The notes under the pieces: generated by a model
Told to the model about the DNA's origin: nothing
The model's input: only the letters and a program-made list of their open reading frames with translations
Databases searched by the model: none
Assembly: GCF_033115175.1 (NCBI RefSeq)
Contig: NC_084850.1
Coordinates: 1,116,001-1,180,000 of the forward strand
Length of the DNA: 64,000 nt
Origin: Lepus europaeus
Lineage: Eukaryota > Chordata > Mammalia > Lagomorpha > Leporidae
Direction of reading: 5' to 3'
Position numbers and translations under genes: made by a program
Shown here: piece after piece, positions 63,969 to 64,000 of the stretch
Layout of the letters: every line of letters starts with the position of its first letter
How positions within the stretch are numbered: the first letter of the stretch is position 1

Positions 63969-64000
63969 AAATGGTGAAGCTAGGCCATGAGCTCATGCTG
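63969..64000 (+). CDS. HAUS7: HAUS7 coding exon 4 (partial at window edge)
   Basis: After a CTTCTGCAG acceptor the frame completes E96 and reads MVKLGHELML to the last base of the window. It matches human HAUS7 there. The exon continues beyond the window. Confidence 0.93.

Larger units (their letters stand above)
56420..64000 (+). other. HAUS7: HAUS7 gene, first four exons; continues beyond right edge
   Basis: HAUS7 is a subunit of the augmin (HAUS) complex, which binds spindle microtubules and recruits gamma-tubulin to branch new ones in mitosis. Four exons, read on the plus strand, encode the N-terminal 107 residues. [25 protein letters not shown] and MVKLGHELML are diagnostic. Phases at each junction agree (0, 2, 1). 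The remainder of the protein is to the right of the window. The gene is divergent from ECMX, with its CpG island in between. Residues 5-24 differ considerably from human, whereas the rest is highly conserved. Confidence 0.95.

Overview
The window is mammalian, single-copy X-chromosome-type DNA, almost certainly from a lagomorph and most likely rabbit. Two things show this. The protein exons match the human Xq28 neighbours ATP2B3, BGN and HAUS7. The interspersed repeats are dominated by the lagomorph C-type, tRNA-derived SINEs, with GCCGGCGCCG-type heads and AAATAAATAAAT or poly-A tails, together with very old MIR, L2 and L1M pieces.

Layout, left to right. (1) About 1-18,700, minus strand: the 5' end of ATP2B3 (plasma-membrane calcium pump PMCA3). 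It has a CpG-rich first exon with a strong donor at 18,438/18,437, a first intron of about 15 kb, the first coding exon at 2,896-3,103, and then intron to the window edge. (2) About 18,800-24,330: intergenic, with a nested SINE pair and an old LTR fossil. (3) About 24,335-35,600, minus strand: the complete biglycan gene BGN, with one non-coding and seven coding exons, 369 codons, all splice phases agreeing. (4) About 41,595-48,050, minus strand: a complete second leucine-rich-repeat gene resembling ECM2, which I identify as the X-linked ECM2 relative ECMX. Nine coding exons join with consistent phases into an uninterrupted 627-residue secreted protein. A TATA-bearing CpG cluster at 52.5-52.9 kb may be a distal promoter for it. 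(5) 56,458 to the window end, plus strand: the first four exons of HAUS7 (augmin complex), starting in a CpG island.

BGN and ECMX are a head-to-tail pair of extracellular-matrix LRR genes on the same strand. HAUS7 is divergent from ECMX, and ATP2B3 follows BGN in the same direction. This is the human Xq28 order read from the other strand, with ECMX between BGN and HAUS7. Human annotation, as I remember it, has no functional ECMX, so the intact copy here is the most interesting item. One of its introns (46,608-46,940) is exactly 111 codons long and open in frame, so a retained-intron isoform is possible.

The rest is intron and intergenic sequence with SINEs, MIR, L2, L1M, LTR fossils, microsatellites and purine tracts. 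No tRNA, rRNA, CRISPR or other RNA gene was seen. Gene starts, splice sites and phases were read by eye; transcript ends and promoters are inferred.
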